Source: Nannochloropsis salina CCMP1776
Lineage: Eukaryota > Sar > Eustigmatophyceae > Eustigmatales > Monodopsidaceae
Length of the DNA: 64,000 nt
Direction of reading: 5' to 3'
Assembly: GCA_004565275.1 (NCBI GenBank)
Contig: SDOX01000017.1
Coordinates: 105,898-169,897, forward strand
Position numbers and translations under genes: made by a program. Below the pieces are notes generated by a model. That model did not search any database. It saw only the letters and a list, made by a program, of their open reading frames with translations, and was not told the DNA's origin. How positions within the stretch are numbered: position 1 is the stretch's first letter; every line of letters begins with the position of its first letter. Shown here piece after piece: positions 43,667 through 55,500 of the stretch.

Positions 43667-46010
43667 ATGGGCGGAATTCTCTTCAAAGGCCTAGGAGAGG
43701 GAGGCAGAGACGAAGGAGGGGTGGGAGGTCGTTCTTCCCGTCACTATGAAGATGCTGCCTGCCCCTCCAGAAGCCGTCGAGCGGTAGACGAAGAGGACGA
43801 AAGCGAGGCTACGTCGATCAATCTTAGCTCGGAGGCATCGGTGCACCGCTTCCTGCAAGTGCAGTACAGCTTGGCTCGGGGCAGGCGTTGCCGAAGGTAA
43901 ACGCTCTGGGTTTCTGCTACAGTTCCATCTGGTCATGAGTGGCTTATTTTCCATGCATCTTTTTTGCAAGACCCGTGTAGATGATTTTCATGAACTCTGA
44001 ACATGTTGTTATTTTTCCTGCTTCTTTACCCGACATGCTGTCCCAAACTTTTTCGCACACCTTCAAACCAAATTAGGTGTCGGCCGGCGGAGGGAAACGG
44101 CGAGATTATGTCTCTTATCGACCTGTGTATTGACTCCATCTGCCAAAATATACTCTGCTACGAGGTGCCTCCATCATTTGATGTTCTGCCGCCAGATTTG
44201 GTGCGCCGCATCTTCGACTCCTTAACAAGGCACAAGGCACTTACCAAGTTGACGGTAAGCTTTGTCTGTGGCGATGGGACCCCCCATCATTCAGTGTCAC
44301 GAATCCGGTCATGCACAATTTTGTAAGATGTTTGGTCTCGATTTATAGATTAATATTCATTCGCCAACATCGGCAGCTCTTGCCTCTGCGATATTGCGAC
44401 GTCACTCGTCTTGACCTTTCGCCCTGCAAGGGAGTGACTGACCAGTGGTTGCGCCCTTTTACCGACAAGACCCTTACGCATCTATGTCTAGCCTTCTGCA
44501 ATGCTGTAACGGACGCAGGTCTCCTTAATCTTACAGAGCTAGGTGGCTTACAGGTCGCTGACTTGACAGCTTGCGCAGGCCTTAGGACCGGGGGCCTGGC
44601 GGCGTTTCGTGAGAGCTGGTCAATGACGAGCTTGACGCTTAACGGATGCCGCAATTTGACTGATGAGGCTGTCAAGCCACTTGTATATTTATCAGCCCTG
44701 CAACATCTTCGCTTGCGCGGCTGCTGGCAGCTGTCGGACGCAGCTTTGAACGCCCTGGCCCCCCTCATGCCACAGCTAAAGACACTTGACGTCAACGCGT
44801 GCCGACAGTTTTCCTCAACCTCAATCTCTTTTTGCGTGGGAAAAATGCGTGAGATCAGACACCTGGACCTGGGTTACTGTCCAAGGGGAGTGGGTCGCGG
44901 GGCTTTAGAATATTTGACCCGCGGCCCGGCCTCTACTACCTTGCAAGTCTTGATCTTGGACTCGTCTCGGAGTCTGTCGAATGCGGACCTGTTCTCCCTC
45001 GGTAAGTTCCGTTGTCTTCAGTGCCTGAGTCTCAGAAATTGCAGTACCATCAGTGATGCTGGATTGTGCCAGCTACCTTCGTCCCTTGAAACCCTGGACG
45101 CCTCCCACTGCCGGGGAGTCCGTCACCTCCCCGCGCAGTCCCTACCTTGTCTACGCAGCGTCAACTTTGCTCACAGCGGGCTTCGTGATTCGGACGTCGG
45201 GTCGCTAGCTGTGTTTCCAGCCCTCGTCGATATCAATTTAGACTCTTGTTCGATAGGTAAGTGTAAATGACATCAGCAAGACATCGACATCCGATTTGCC
45301 CGAAGTTTCGGCTTGAAGAGTGGCTTCTTATGTGACTCTTCTTACTTCTCTAACCAGGGAATGGTGGTCTCGTCAGTCTGCTCCCTTTGAAAAATTTGAA
45401 ACGGCTGAACCTAGCTGATACAGGGGTCTCGAATGGCGGGATGGACGTGCTGGCCAAATTGAGCTCATTATCAGTCATCTCCTTGTTCTACACAAGTATC
45501 TCGGACTCCGGCGTGCGTCAATTGAGCGCATTGCAAAACCTGACAGACCTTAACCTCGACAATCGAGATCTTACAGATACCTCTCTCCTACACCTTTCCT
45601 CTCTCACCAAGCTCCGGCGCCTAGACATGTTCTCCTCTCGCGTTTCTGATGTGGGGCTATGCTTCATCACCTCGCTGGTAGAGCTGGTAGACCTGGAGAT
45701 TTGTGGTGGGCGCATTACTGATAAGGGATTAGAATACATCTCCCAACTACCTTCACTGCAGCGATTGAATGTGAGCCAAAATGTTCAAATATCTAATTCG
45801 GGTCTGCATCATCTCGCATCTCTGAAAGACTTGGAAGCTTTAAACGTATCTCATAGTCAAGTCGCCGCGCCTGGTGCTTTGAAACCGTTGTGCAGGCTCC
45901 GAGGCCTCAAAATACTCGCTGTTAACGGCTGTCGCGGTATGGATGATACTACGTTGCACCAAATTCAGAGTTCTCTGCCGAATCTACGCACGGTTAGGGC
46001 GGTCTCTTGA
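43667..46010 (+). CDS. F-box-like leucine-rich-repeat protein, four exons, 646 aa
   Basis: Exons 43667-43896, 44077-44254, 44377-45256 and 45358-46010 join in phase. The N-terminus MGGILFKG has a glycine at position 2 and a basic residue nearby, fitting N-myristoylation. After an acidic Ser-rich linker comes an F-box-like segment (PPSFDVLPPDLVRRIFDSLT, about residue 109) that may bind SKP1. From about residue 140 there are some 19 leucine-rich repeats of the cysteine-containing AMN1/FBXL type (LTHLCLAFCNAVTDAGL, MTSLTLNGCRNLTDEAV, LQHLRLRGCWQLSDAAL, LTDLNLDNRDLTDTSLL). They would form a curved substrate-binding solenoid. The layout suits an SCF substrate receptor. The F-box is divergent, so a role outside SCF is possible. 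Introns fall between repeats rather than within them at the 45256/45358 boundary. Confidence 0.88.
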
Positions 46011-46217
46011 GGATAAAAATGGTTGTATTCCAGACCCCACATTCAAGCTATTTTGTGAATATCGTACAGGAACTGTAGAGCAACAAGGCGCCTGAGACGC
46101 AGACTACAAAATTTGTTGTCTCATCGCGCGGACGTGACTTTTTTTAAAAGAGATACCTTATTCATAATCCAAAATTTCTTGCCAGACATTCTTCTGAATG
46201 CTACTGAACCTTGTGCC
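46011..46217. other. Convergent intergenic region LRR/GlnRS
   Basis: Only 207 bases between two facing stop codons; it carries both 3' ends. No gene is present. Confidence 0.6.
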
Positions 46218-48394
46218 CTATTTCCTGTTGCTGTCAAACAGACGTTTTTGCTTTTCCCACTCCTTTTTCAGTTTCTTCACAAGACTTTTTGAGAGCAATA
46301 TACCCTCTGCATCTTTCGTGGGAATGCCATCCTCATCAAAGGCGCTGTACTTGTCCGTCTCAGCCTGAAACATGTCTTTCGGATCTAAATTCTTTCTCGC
46401 CTCTTTATCCAGAAGTTGGCGGGCTTGCTCTTCCTTCCGACTTCTTCCCTTGCCATCGGCTCCTGTGGACACGTCTTTTTTAACACTGGACTCCTTAAGC
46501 GTCACCACCCTATTTAGGACGAGTTTTGCTGACGTCGTCTCGGGATCAACGGTGAAATAGCCTACCCGCTCAAGTTGAAATGTTGTAAAGACAGAAGGGA
46601 GCTGGCCGTTGACCGTCAGGACGGACGTATCGATGAGGCCCTGGGCTTTGACCTCCAAAGACAGCGGATTCAATTCCGCTTCCCAAGTGTCATCCCCAGG
46701 ACATTCCACAGTGAAGAGATGATTATACAGCCGAAACTCAGCAGAAACAACATTGCCTGGCACAGCCGAGACCCATGTGATGGCTCCCTTGGGCTTGGGG
46801 CTGGATCCATCCTTATCTGCAGTAACTTTGAGCTCCACCACATGACCAGTATCGTTATATAGCACCTCATTCACACACACGGGGAAAGCATACTTCAAAA
46901 TCGCACTTTTGCCTGGGGCAAGTCCGAAATAGTCTTTTGAGTCGTCTTCTCGAAAGTCTGAGGCATCGATGTATATTTTGGGCGTAAGAACGATAGAGTG
47001 TGACCCTCGCTCAGGTGCAAAGGGAAAGTCAGGAGATTCTACCTTTACCGGTTCCTCGAGGTTACTGATAGTGACCAAAATAGGGTCTTGAACGCCCATA
47101 GCCCGCTTGGCAGTTTCGTTGAGGATAGTTCGAGCCCAGTGCTGCAGGCGCTCGTATTGGATGATGTTCTCATTTCTCGTCACACCGATATCTTTGCAAA
47201 AGGCATTAAGTATATCCGCCGTATAACCGCGGCGACGCAGACCTTTGATGGTGGGCATCCGAGGGTCATCCCAACCGGCTACCCATTTCGCCTTCACTAG
47301 CTTCAACAACTTCCGCTTGGAAAGTACAGTGTAAGTTATGTTTAGGCGCGAAAATTCATATACCTTGGGCCGGTACAGATCCAAAGCCTCCAGTACCCAG
47401 TAATATGATTCACGGCGCGTCTCAAACTCCAACGTGCAAATAGAATAATCGATGTGCTCCAGAGAATCAATTATACAGTGCGTGAAGTCATAGGTTGGAT
47501 AGACGACCCACTTGTCCCCCGCGTGCGGATGTGGGATGAACTTGATCCGGTAGGCCACCTGATCATACATGTTAAAATTGGGCGAGCCCATGTCCATCTT
47601 CATTCTGAGCGTTGCTTCGTTCTCCTTGAACTTTCCGAGCCGCATGTCTTCAAATAACTGCAAGAGGAAATGTGGACATGTGCGAGTCTAAGAAAAATCT
47701 GAAAAATCGGAGCCCTCGACATGTCATGCGAGTATAATGGAGGAAAACCGACAAACAGAATAATTACGATGAACATATCCAGACCGGCGAAGCGGTCGGT
47801 ATTCGATCGTCTCGTCCTCTGTCCCACGGCTCCATTTGGAAGACATACCCGTAGTGATTCCTCGACAGGCCTATCTCGCCAAGGACTGTTGGGGTCTCCC
47901 TCAAAGTGGGGATTCACTGCCTTTTCTTTCGCTATGCTGCGTGATTTGCTTATCTGCTCTCCCGTTTGATGGCACACGTACGCCTTGTCCGCCCGAATGA
48001 GACGTACAGCCAGATCGTACAACTGGTCGAAGTATTCCGAAGTGAAAGTAGTCTGCGCAGGCGTCCATCCCAACCATTCCACATCTTCCCGTAGTGAGTC
48101 AATGTACTCTTGGCTCTCTGCCGCAGGATTTGTATCGTCGTATCGAAACACAGTCTCTCGCATATCTTCAGGAACTCCCAACTTCTCAAAGGCGAGGTGG
48201 AAGTTCATATGCATGGATTTGGCATGCCCGATGTGCAGATATCCATTCGGTTCCGGAGGAAAACGCGTCCGTACCTTGCCTTTGGTCACTTGTCGATGCT
48301 CTTCCTCGAGTGCCGGAGAGTTCTTGGCACTCTCCAACTCCCGGGCCGCCAAAGAGTCTTCCCCTCCACCTCCTGCGCCTACTTCCTCCGCCAT
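46218..48394 (-). CDS. QARS: Cytosolic glutaminyl-tRNA synthetase, two exons, 661 aa
   Basis: Exon 1 (48394-47849) carries the class I HIGH motif in PEPNGYLHIGHAKSM and the GlnRS-type RYDDTNPAAESQEYIDSL block. Exon 2 (47657-46218) carries LEFETRRESYYWVLEAL, the KMSKS equivalent VLSKRKL, and the two-barrel anticodon-binding end (VTADKDGSSPKPKG..., FQLERVGYFTVDPETTSAK). The intron is GT-AG, about 190 bases, and joins phase 0. GlnRS charges tRNA-Gln in the cytosol. Eukaryotic enzymes often have an N-terminal YqeY-like domain; this one lacks it and begins directly with a short linker (MAEEVGAGGGGEDS). There is no targeting peptide. The gene is divergent from the YGGT gene and convergent with the LRR gene. 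Confidence 0.95.
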
Positions 48395-48877
48395 TACGCC
48401 TCACGCACAGAGCGAGTGGTCGCTGGTGCCCTGCCCCGCGAGCCTGACATGTGATTTTATATGACCGAGCAAGGTTGCTTAATCTCGGGAACAACTTCTC
48501 AACTGTCGACCAACTAGCTGGCATGCCCGACCAGATCGAAGCCGAGCCTGCAGGCTACTCAGCTAGCTAGACAGACAGAGGCGAGCACGTCTCGCGGCCG
48601 AGACACCTAACCCGTTTGTAAAAAATATGCTCCCTCTATCGACGTAAATCGTGAGCCTCCCCGGACATGGCAAGATTGTGCTTTGATGGTTTTAGTTGAT
48701 TTGTGTCAGAAACCTCTTACCACCGCGACTCAGAAGCAACGATTGTCTCTCTCACAGCTGAGATCTACTAGATCTCAGTAGGAGTACTGGTAGCCGGGAG
48801 GTTGAACGGCCAACCTTTACTGATTCGACCTTTTGTTTCTCAACGCTGATCAACCTCACAGCGAACGCTGCCGAAAG
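48395..48877. promoter_or_regulatory. Divergent intergenic region GlnRS/YGGT with inverted repeat
   Basis: The 483 bases between the two ATGs probably hold both promoters. A perfect 9-bp inverted repeat with a 3-base loop lies at 48758-48778. No other element was identified. Confidence 0.5.
48758..48778 (+). repeat. Perfect inverted repeat, 9-bp arms, 3-base loop
   Basis: The arms are ctgagatct and agatctcag around act. It lies 100 bases before the YGGT start codon, so it could be a factor-binding dyad or a hairpin in the 5' leader. Confidence 0.9.
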
Positions 48878-49390
48878 ATGCGTCTAATACTCCTCTGCCA
48901 TGGCATCATCTTCACCTTGCTGGCATTTGTCGGCCTTTCGGCTCAAGCTTTCATTCCTCCAAAAGGTCTGCCTCGTTCCTCTTGTCATGAATCAGCACCA
49001 CTTGCGCCGCGCATTGCTAGCTCCTCTTTGCGCATGACGATAGATCCATCGAGCATACCATTAGTTGAAAATACAGGGACAGTAGTACTGCTCGCAGCGA
49101 GCAGCTGGGTCTCCCCCGCAAAAGCTGTAATTGAGCCCCTTTTAGACCTTGGTGGTGTCGCGTTCTTGGTTCGGATCGTCCTGTCATGGTACCCACAGGT
49201 GGATTTAAACAAATTACCAGCGAATCTGATTGCCTGGCCAACTGAGCCCTTCCTTAGTGTTACTCGTCTCGTTGTACCTCCTGCCTTCGGTGTGGACATC
49301 AGCCCCATCATTTGGTTTGCCTTCCTAAATTTTTTGCGAGAAATTTTGGTCAGTGATCAAGGCATCCTCACCCTTCTGCAACAAAAGTAA
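48878..49390 (+). CDS. Plastid YGGT family membrane protein, 170 aa
   Basis: ATG 48878 gives 170 residues in a single exon. Residues 1-24 are a signal peptide (LILLCHGIIFTLLAFVGLSA) ending AQA before FIPP, the heterokont plastid-import signature. A Ser/Arg/Pro transit segment follows to about residue 50. The mature part has the YGGT pattern, with two hydrophobic stretches around residues 85-110 and 143-165 and the conserved VRIVLSWYPQVDLNKLP and WPTEPFLSVTRLVVPP. In plants YLMG/YGGT proteins (CCB3) act in thylakoid cytochrome b6 maturation and chloroplast nucleoid organisation. Its partners are not in the window. Confidence 0.92.
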   Translation: MRLILLCHGIIFTLLAFVGLSAQAFIPPKGLPRSSCHESAPLAPRIASSSLRMTIDPSSIPLVENTGTVVLLAASSWVSPAKAVIEPLLDLGGVAFLVRIVLSWYPQVDLNKLPANLIAWPTEPFLSVTRLVVPPAFGVDISPIIWFAFLNFLREILVSDQGILTLLQQK

Positions 49391-49561
49391 ACATTCGGTG
49401 AGTTTACCACATGTTTAAGTGAAGACATATGAAGAATATTTTTCAAAAAATTAAACGAGAGTCGAAGGAGCTATATTTGTCTCTCGTTGATTCAATTCGG
49501 TGCTGTGGGGATGCTTGGTATGGGAGTAAATTTTCTTTTACACGACTAGTATTTTGTTTTT

Positions 49562-52500
49562 TTATTTTGCAGCTCCGGTACTAGGAGAAGAGCCCAATTT
49601 GAGACCGGCTTTGTAGTCCTCAGGTGTGCAGAAGAAGCGGAGATAGGCGAGATCGTAGAAGCTTTCCCCGTTGCTGACATCAGGCGCATTGTGGCCTTGG
49701 ACGACGACAAGTACATTCAATGAATTGACTAGCCAAACACTTCCTGGTTTTCCACCCATGCCTGTATTGCTCCAGACTAGTCGTGGTTTGATGCGCGCGG
49801 GTAACGTCCATCGCTTGGGAACACAATGGACGTCCTCCACGCTCGGCGGCTCATCCGTCAATGTTGCCACCATACCGAGCGCTACAAAATCCTGACTAGG
49901 GGGGACGGGTTTCCAAACGAACAAAGCTTGGCCTTTTCCGTAGTGGCAATTCCAAACCTGACGGAAGCGCACGGGATGAGGACATATACGGCCGACGACA
50001 GAGTCGAGGATCGAGCTCTTTTGGATGTTGTTGCATGCCGTGTCGGAAATCTCAATCAGCAAGCGCACGTTGGATCCAGACATGCGTCCGGGGTAATCGA
50101 AACTATTGTTTGGGTAGTGACCCACACAGAGGCGCACTTTATTACGCGCAAAGACGCTGCGGCTTTCCATGGCCTCCCAAACACTCAACCTTGTCCGTGT
50201 GCCCGTGTTCTTACTGTTCCAGATTGGTTTGTAGTTGGTAACGGCTTTCAGCTTTACTTTGAACAGCGGTATGGCTGAAATGTCGACAGCTACATCCCTC
50301 ACCCGGCCTTTGCCTTTTTGCAGGTCCCTCAGCTCTTTGATAAGCTTAGGAGGAATGAAAAGATCGTCAAAGTGCATATGGGGAGCTTGCAAAACCGCAA
50401 GTTCCAGACGGTCCTCACCCGTAATACTACTTCGGGTGAAGGCCTGCTTGAATTCTTCGAAAGAAATTAGGCCATCTCCATCAACGTCAATGAACATGAC
50501 AATGTTATAGATTTGGTCAGGCGTCAGCATCAAACCCAACCAATCGAGACCCCCGTAGAGTTCTGAACATGTCAGAAACCCTGAGTGGCTGAAATTAAAG
50601 GCTCGGAAAGCATCTCGCGGATACATTCCTTTCACCCTAATGAGGGCTGCAATGCGTGATATTGCTGCGCGCGGCTGTAAAAGATGGTACTCGTCCGGGG
50701 TCCCAAAGAAACGAGCAAGCTTGGTTTGCTCCACATCCACTTGCCGTCGACGACGACACGCCCGCACATCTTTGAACCACGTCAGACGCGCTGGGGCCTC
50801 ATTCGTTTGGAGAGCGCGGAAGAGCAAGATACCCTGTTTCTCGCTGAAATTAACATCAGAATCCAGGAATCGAAAGGCCTGCTCAGCCATAGCCTGATGG
50901 TAGGATTTTGCGGCCTGGTAACTGCCTGAGGCGTCCAGCATGATCCCATTTGTCAGACGCAGCGCAATAGCGGCATTTCCTCCATCAAGCAGCATCTTAC
51001 TCTGCCTCAAGTGCAATACTCCTCGCAATGCCTCTGCCTCTACCAATGAGAGAGCCACATAATAACGGCCACTTTGGATGGTATTATATGCGCGACACGT
51101 GATAATTGCCTTTGCTTGCTCGAAATTTATGTGTCGTCGCTGCTCTGTATCAATGCGCTCTAGAATATTTCGGGTGTTATATTGCTCTCGGTTCATGTCT
51201 AGCTCCAGACTTTCCAGGAAAGCCTCAGCCTCATCGTAAGTCAGCTGATCGTCTCCATCTGAGTCAAAAAGACGATAAGCTTTGAGAAGGTGCTCCTCCT
51301 GGGCCCCACTCATGTTTTTCCCAAATTGGCTGTGACCCTCACTGAAGACGAGCATGGCAAGGTCTGGTATTACATCAAGCACGACAATCACATTCTTGAG
51401 ACGCCGGTATGTCTTCAGTGACCAGCCACGGTTGTAATAGTTCCGGCTGAGAAAACAGTATTCCGGGAAAAGGATGGGCTGAGGCCTTGACAGTATCTTT
51501 TTGTAAACAGCAAAGTCCGAACATGGATAAAATCCCTGCTTCCCGCGAGATGGGGGCTCTTGCAGCGATGCCACAGGCCAAGGCTTGGGGGCCTCGTCTT
51601 CTCGCGAATACTTTTCCTGAACGTACTCCTCCAAGTCCTCCAGCTCCACTCGCTCTTCTTCCTTCTCTTGTTCTTGTTCTTGTTCCTGCTCCTGTTCCTG
51701 TTCCTGTTCCTGTTCCTGCTCCTGTTCTTGCACCTGCTCCGTCCCAAAGGCCTCTTCCTGTTCTACCACGGCCGGATCTGCTACTGCAGTGCCCGTCTCA
51801 GTTTGTTCAGCACCGGCCACCACATTTAAAATGCTTCTCACTGTGGCTCGATCATCTTCGACGGAAAGGAAAGGTTTGTATTCCTCACACATCTCTAAAA
51901 GTTTTTTTGTGAAGGCCTTGCCGATAGGTATGGAATTTTCCACAGAATAATCGACGCGGTCACGGAAAACATCCACGCATGCCAGGAGGTGGTCATTGCA
52001 GTCCTTGGTACCCACGACTTCATACCGGCGCACTAGCTCTCTCCAAGCCACTTTACGCCACACATTTTTGACACTTTGTTCGCACAACAGATCGAACTGT
52101 ACTTTCTCGCTGCGGAACGAGTTTATGGTCAACCAAGCGCATACATCCCGTAATGCCTGTGTGGTGCGGTCCACGGGGGTAGCCCGCCGGTCTAAACCGC
52201 CTTCTGCTTGCAGGACCTGTGTTCGGATGAGCTTTGCGATTTCAGGAATTATCACCAGGCGAATTTTCTGGCCCTTCCCTATGCCACGCATACGGTAAGC
52301 ACCCTGGGCGTAGTCTCGAAAGTTCATATCTTTTCCCAAAGTCAAGGCTGCTTCGGCGCTTAAAGGCTGTTGTATATCCATACCCGTCGTATGCACCTGA
52401 TCGTAGAAAGTGAAACGCTTCTCTAGTGGAATTTGGCATTGCTGAAGCTTTACGACCTTCATCGATGATCGGCATAAAATCATTTTTCGGTCCTTATCAT

Positions 52501-55500
52501 CGAGGAACACGACCCCTTCCATATCAGGCAGTCCGTGTTGCAATAAGTACTCGGCGACCTGCAAATTGTCAAGACCAGTAATGAGAGCCCCGGTATCAAT
52601 GAGAGCATTGAAGTTGGAGTTACCTATGTAGTGCAGTAGGGATGAAACCGTCCACCCATGCCCCATAACATCGAAGGCCACGATCGACGGGGAGGTAAGG
52701 TAGTGTAGCATCTGAGCTGTGTCTCCTTGCTCATACACACATCGCCCCATCTCTACCGGAAGGAGATCGGAAGGCGTGCCTGAGAATCCAAGACGGCGCT
52801 CAAAAAGCAAAGCCCCACCTAGGTCTTGCCCATTTGCAGCAAGCTTTAACACATGATGTTCCATTGTCTCAGGAAACACGAAAGTGCAAAGATAGTGCTC
52901 CACAACATGCGGCTGACGTCCCAGCAAAGTGTATAGAGACTCCAACGCCTCTGAATCTCGCAGATCAATGAGATGGAGAGGCAACACCTCCTCATCCAAA
53001 TCTACACCATCCGCCTGCCCTGCAGGCACGGGCTCAGCAGGTACCATCCCCAAGGATAGGAGATCATTCACGGCTTCAGGCCTGGGAGTTATGACACCAC
53101 CTGCCGCTGTGGCCGGTGCATCGATATCAGACTTTTTCTTAACGCCTCGCACAGTAGCTCCGGCCTCTTCTACCCATTTGACGAAAAGCAGCCAGCTGGG
53201 TCGAGAGGCCATTGGACCAAATTCTTCATCAAAGAGGTTCTCCCGCAACATAGTCATAACATTTATAAAATCCGTCAGACGTAAACCTTCGTAACGGTAG
53301 GCCAAAATTGTCAGGCCGATTACCACGTCTGGATGAGAGAACTCCGACTCGCGACTGGGGACATCCTTTCCGACGAAGGGCACAGCTAATAATTTTCGCG
53401 TTTTCGGCATTCGCGGATTCCTCTCTAGAGCTATAACTAGGTCGCGGGTGTTCAAGAGACCGAAGGTGACTCTGTCGATTTTCGACAGCACGTGCGGAAG
53501 TGCAGATTCAAGCCAGTCTCTTGACAGATTTAGCATTCTGATCTGATCGTCAGAAAGGTATTCATGGATGGCTTTCTGAGTTTCTTCGGGAGCCTGAGCG
53601 CCGAATTCCAAGAACGACAGTATAATGCGATCTGCCACACGTACAGATTGGTATCTCATCCAAATCAACATCCAGCGGGCTAATAAGGGCTTAAGTAAAG
53701 CATTGTAAAAATTGCGGTCCAGTAGTACCACATGAGGCGTCCGTTGAATGAGCTTTTTCGAGTGACCGTCTTCCAAAACTTCCTTGACCTTCTCCAACAA
53801 CATCACAGCTTCGCGTGAGTCTCGGAAACCGACTGTCATTTTGTTCTCCGTGAAATAGAAAAGGGCATCCAGCAGATGAAATGGAATCTTCCAGCGAAGG
53901 CCGTCATTCTTCTCATGTCCGTCCCTGCTGCGAGTGAAATCAAGCGGCCTCTTTCCACCGGTCGGCCAATTGAGTTCTGACTTAAGTGGATGCAGTATCA
54001 AGTCTACTTCATCAAGCAAGAGTGCCCCTGTGCGAAAAAGGTCAATTATCTGTACACAAAGTCGAGCCTCCTTGCGCAAACCGCCTATGGCAGCCGCACT
54101 TAACTCCCGACCTTTGACATCTTCACGGGAGAGCCCAAATAGCGCCTTGAAGCCAGATTTCTTGATTTTTTCAGGCGGAAGACTAGTTCCGTCCAAAATA
54201 TGGCATATCTCCACAAATTTGAGAGCAAATGATTTGATGGCTGTAGGTGTAGTCACAACAACGGACCGGGTCTCACGAGCGTGATGAAGCTTACGGTATA
54301 GCCCTTCATTCACGGTCATGAATCGATCAAAGTGGAATGTCAAAACAGCTTTATTAAAGATAGTTGAGAATCTCTCGCGCATCACGCTGCGAGACATTTC
54401 AAGCAGAGCATTGGGAACGCATTGCACCACTAACGATTTACCATCTGCCAGAAGCAGGGCGAGCAGCGGTCCCACCACAGTAGTTTTCCCTGCACCCATG
54501 ATCATCTGATGACATACAGAGCGATTTTCACGCACTGCATCCATAAACTTTCCAATCAGCGCCACCTGACTCTCACGCAAAATCATAGTTGAGGTAAACT
54601 CTGTCACCAAAAAGCGTGGATCGTACCGAAAGGCCGGATTTTCAACCGAAAAGCCAGGCTCTGGTGCGAAGTAAAAGCGGCGTGCGGTCAAGGAAATTGC
54701 CAAGGTCGCAGCCTTTGAAGTGATGGAACGGAAAAGAGACTCACTTTTAACTGCCTCCTCGACAGTTAGGCGAGTGACCCTGCCCAGGTGAGTTAAAAGG
54801 TCTTTTGTCATGCTGACGCAACGGGTCACCTGAGCCAAGCGGTTTACTGTCAGGAGGATGCCTGCTGTCATATTTTCAATGAGAGCCGGATCTCGGATGT
54901 AAGGATTGAGAAGGCACATGTCCTGAATGCCCGTTGGCGAACACAGGAAGCCAATAATGAGCTCGAACCAGAAGGTCACCTCGCGCCCCCCCTGCTGGCC
55001 CAAATCGTGGCCAAGGCGTTTAGAAATCTCAGGCTCACTAAGTCCGGACGTGTTGTAGCCAGAGCTGTTCGAGGCGTTCAACAGGAAATCAATCGCACGA
55101 AACATATAGTCAGAATCCCGCGCTTGCATCTGTTTCAGAGCTGCATGCAAGGTCTCAAGCTGCCGGACTGCTGCCTGAAGCTCGGGGCATTTTGGATGTG
55201 CCTGGTACTTCGCTAGATCAGTCTCAAAAAAGCATTTTAACACCGGCGTCTGTGCCTGATTTTCGCGCGTCGCGTAAAAAGCTACATCATCTTGTATCCG
55301 TCTGAGATTGGACTGAGCAATATGCGCCTTGGCGGCCGGATGATGATGAACGGTAAATGGTATCTGCCCGTTAACCAGGGGTAACCCACGCTCATGCCGG
55401 CCTTGCGTGGTGCAGTAGTTTCCTAGACCGATGGCAGCCAGGGGATGGGAAGCAAAGGCTCTGATGTCGGCCGCGCTGAGAGCAAGCCCGAGTTGTCCAG

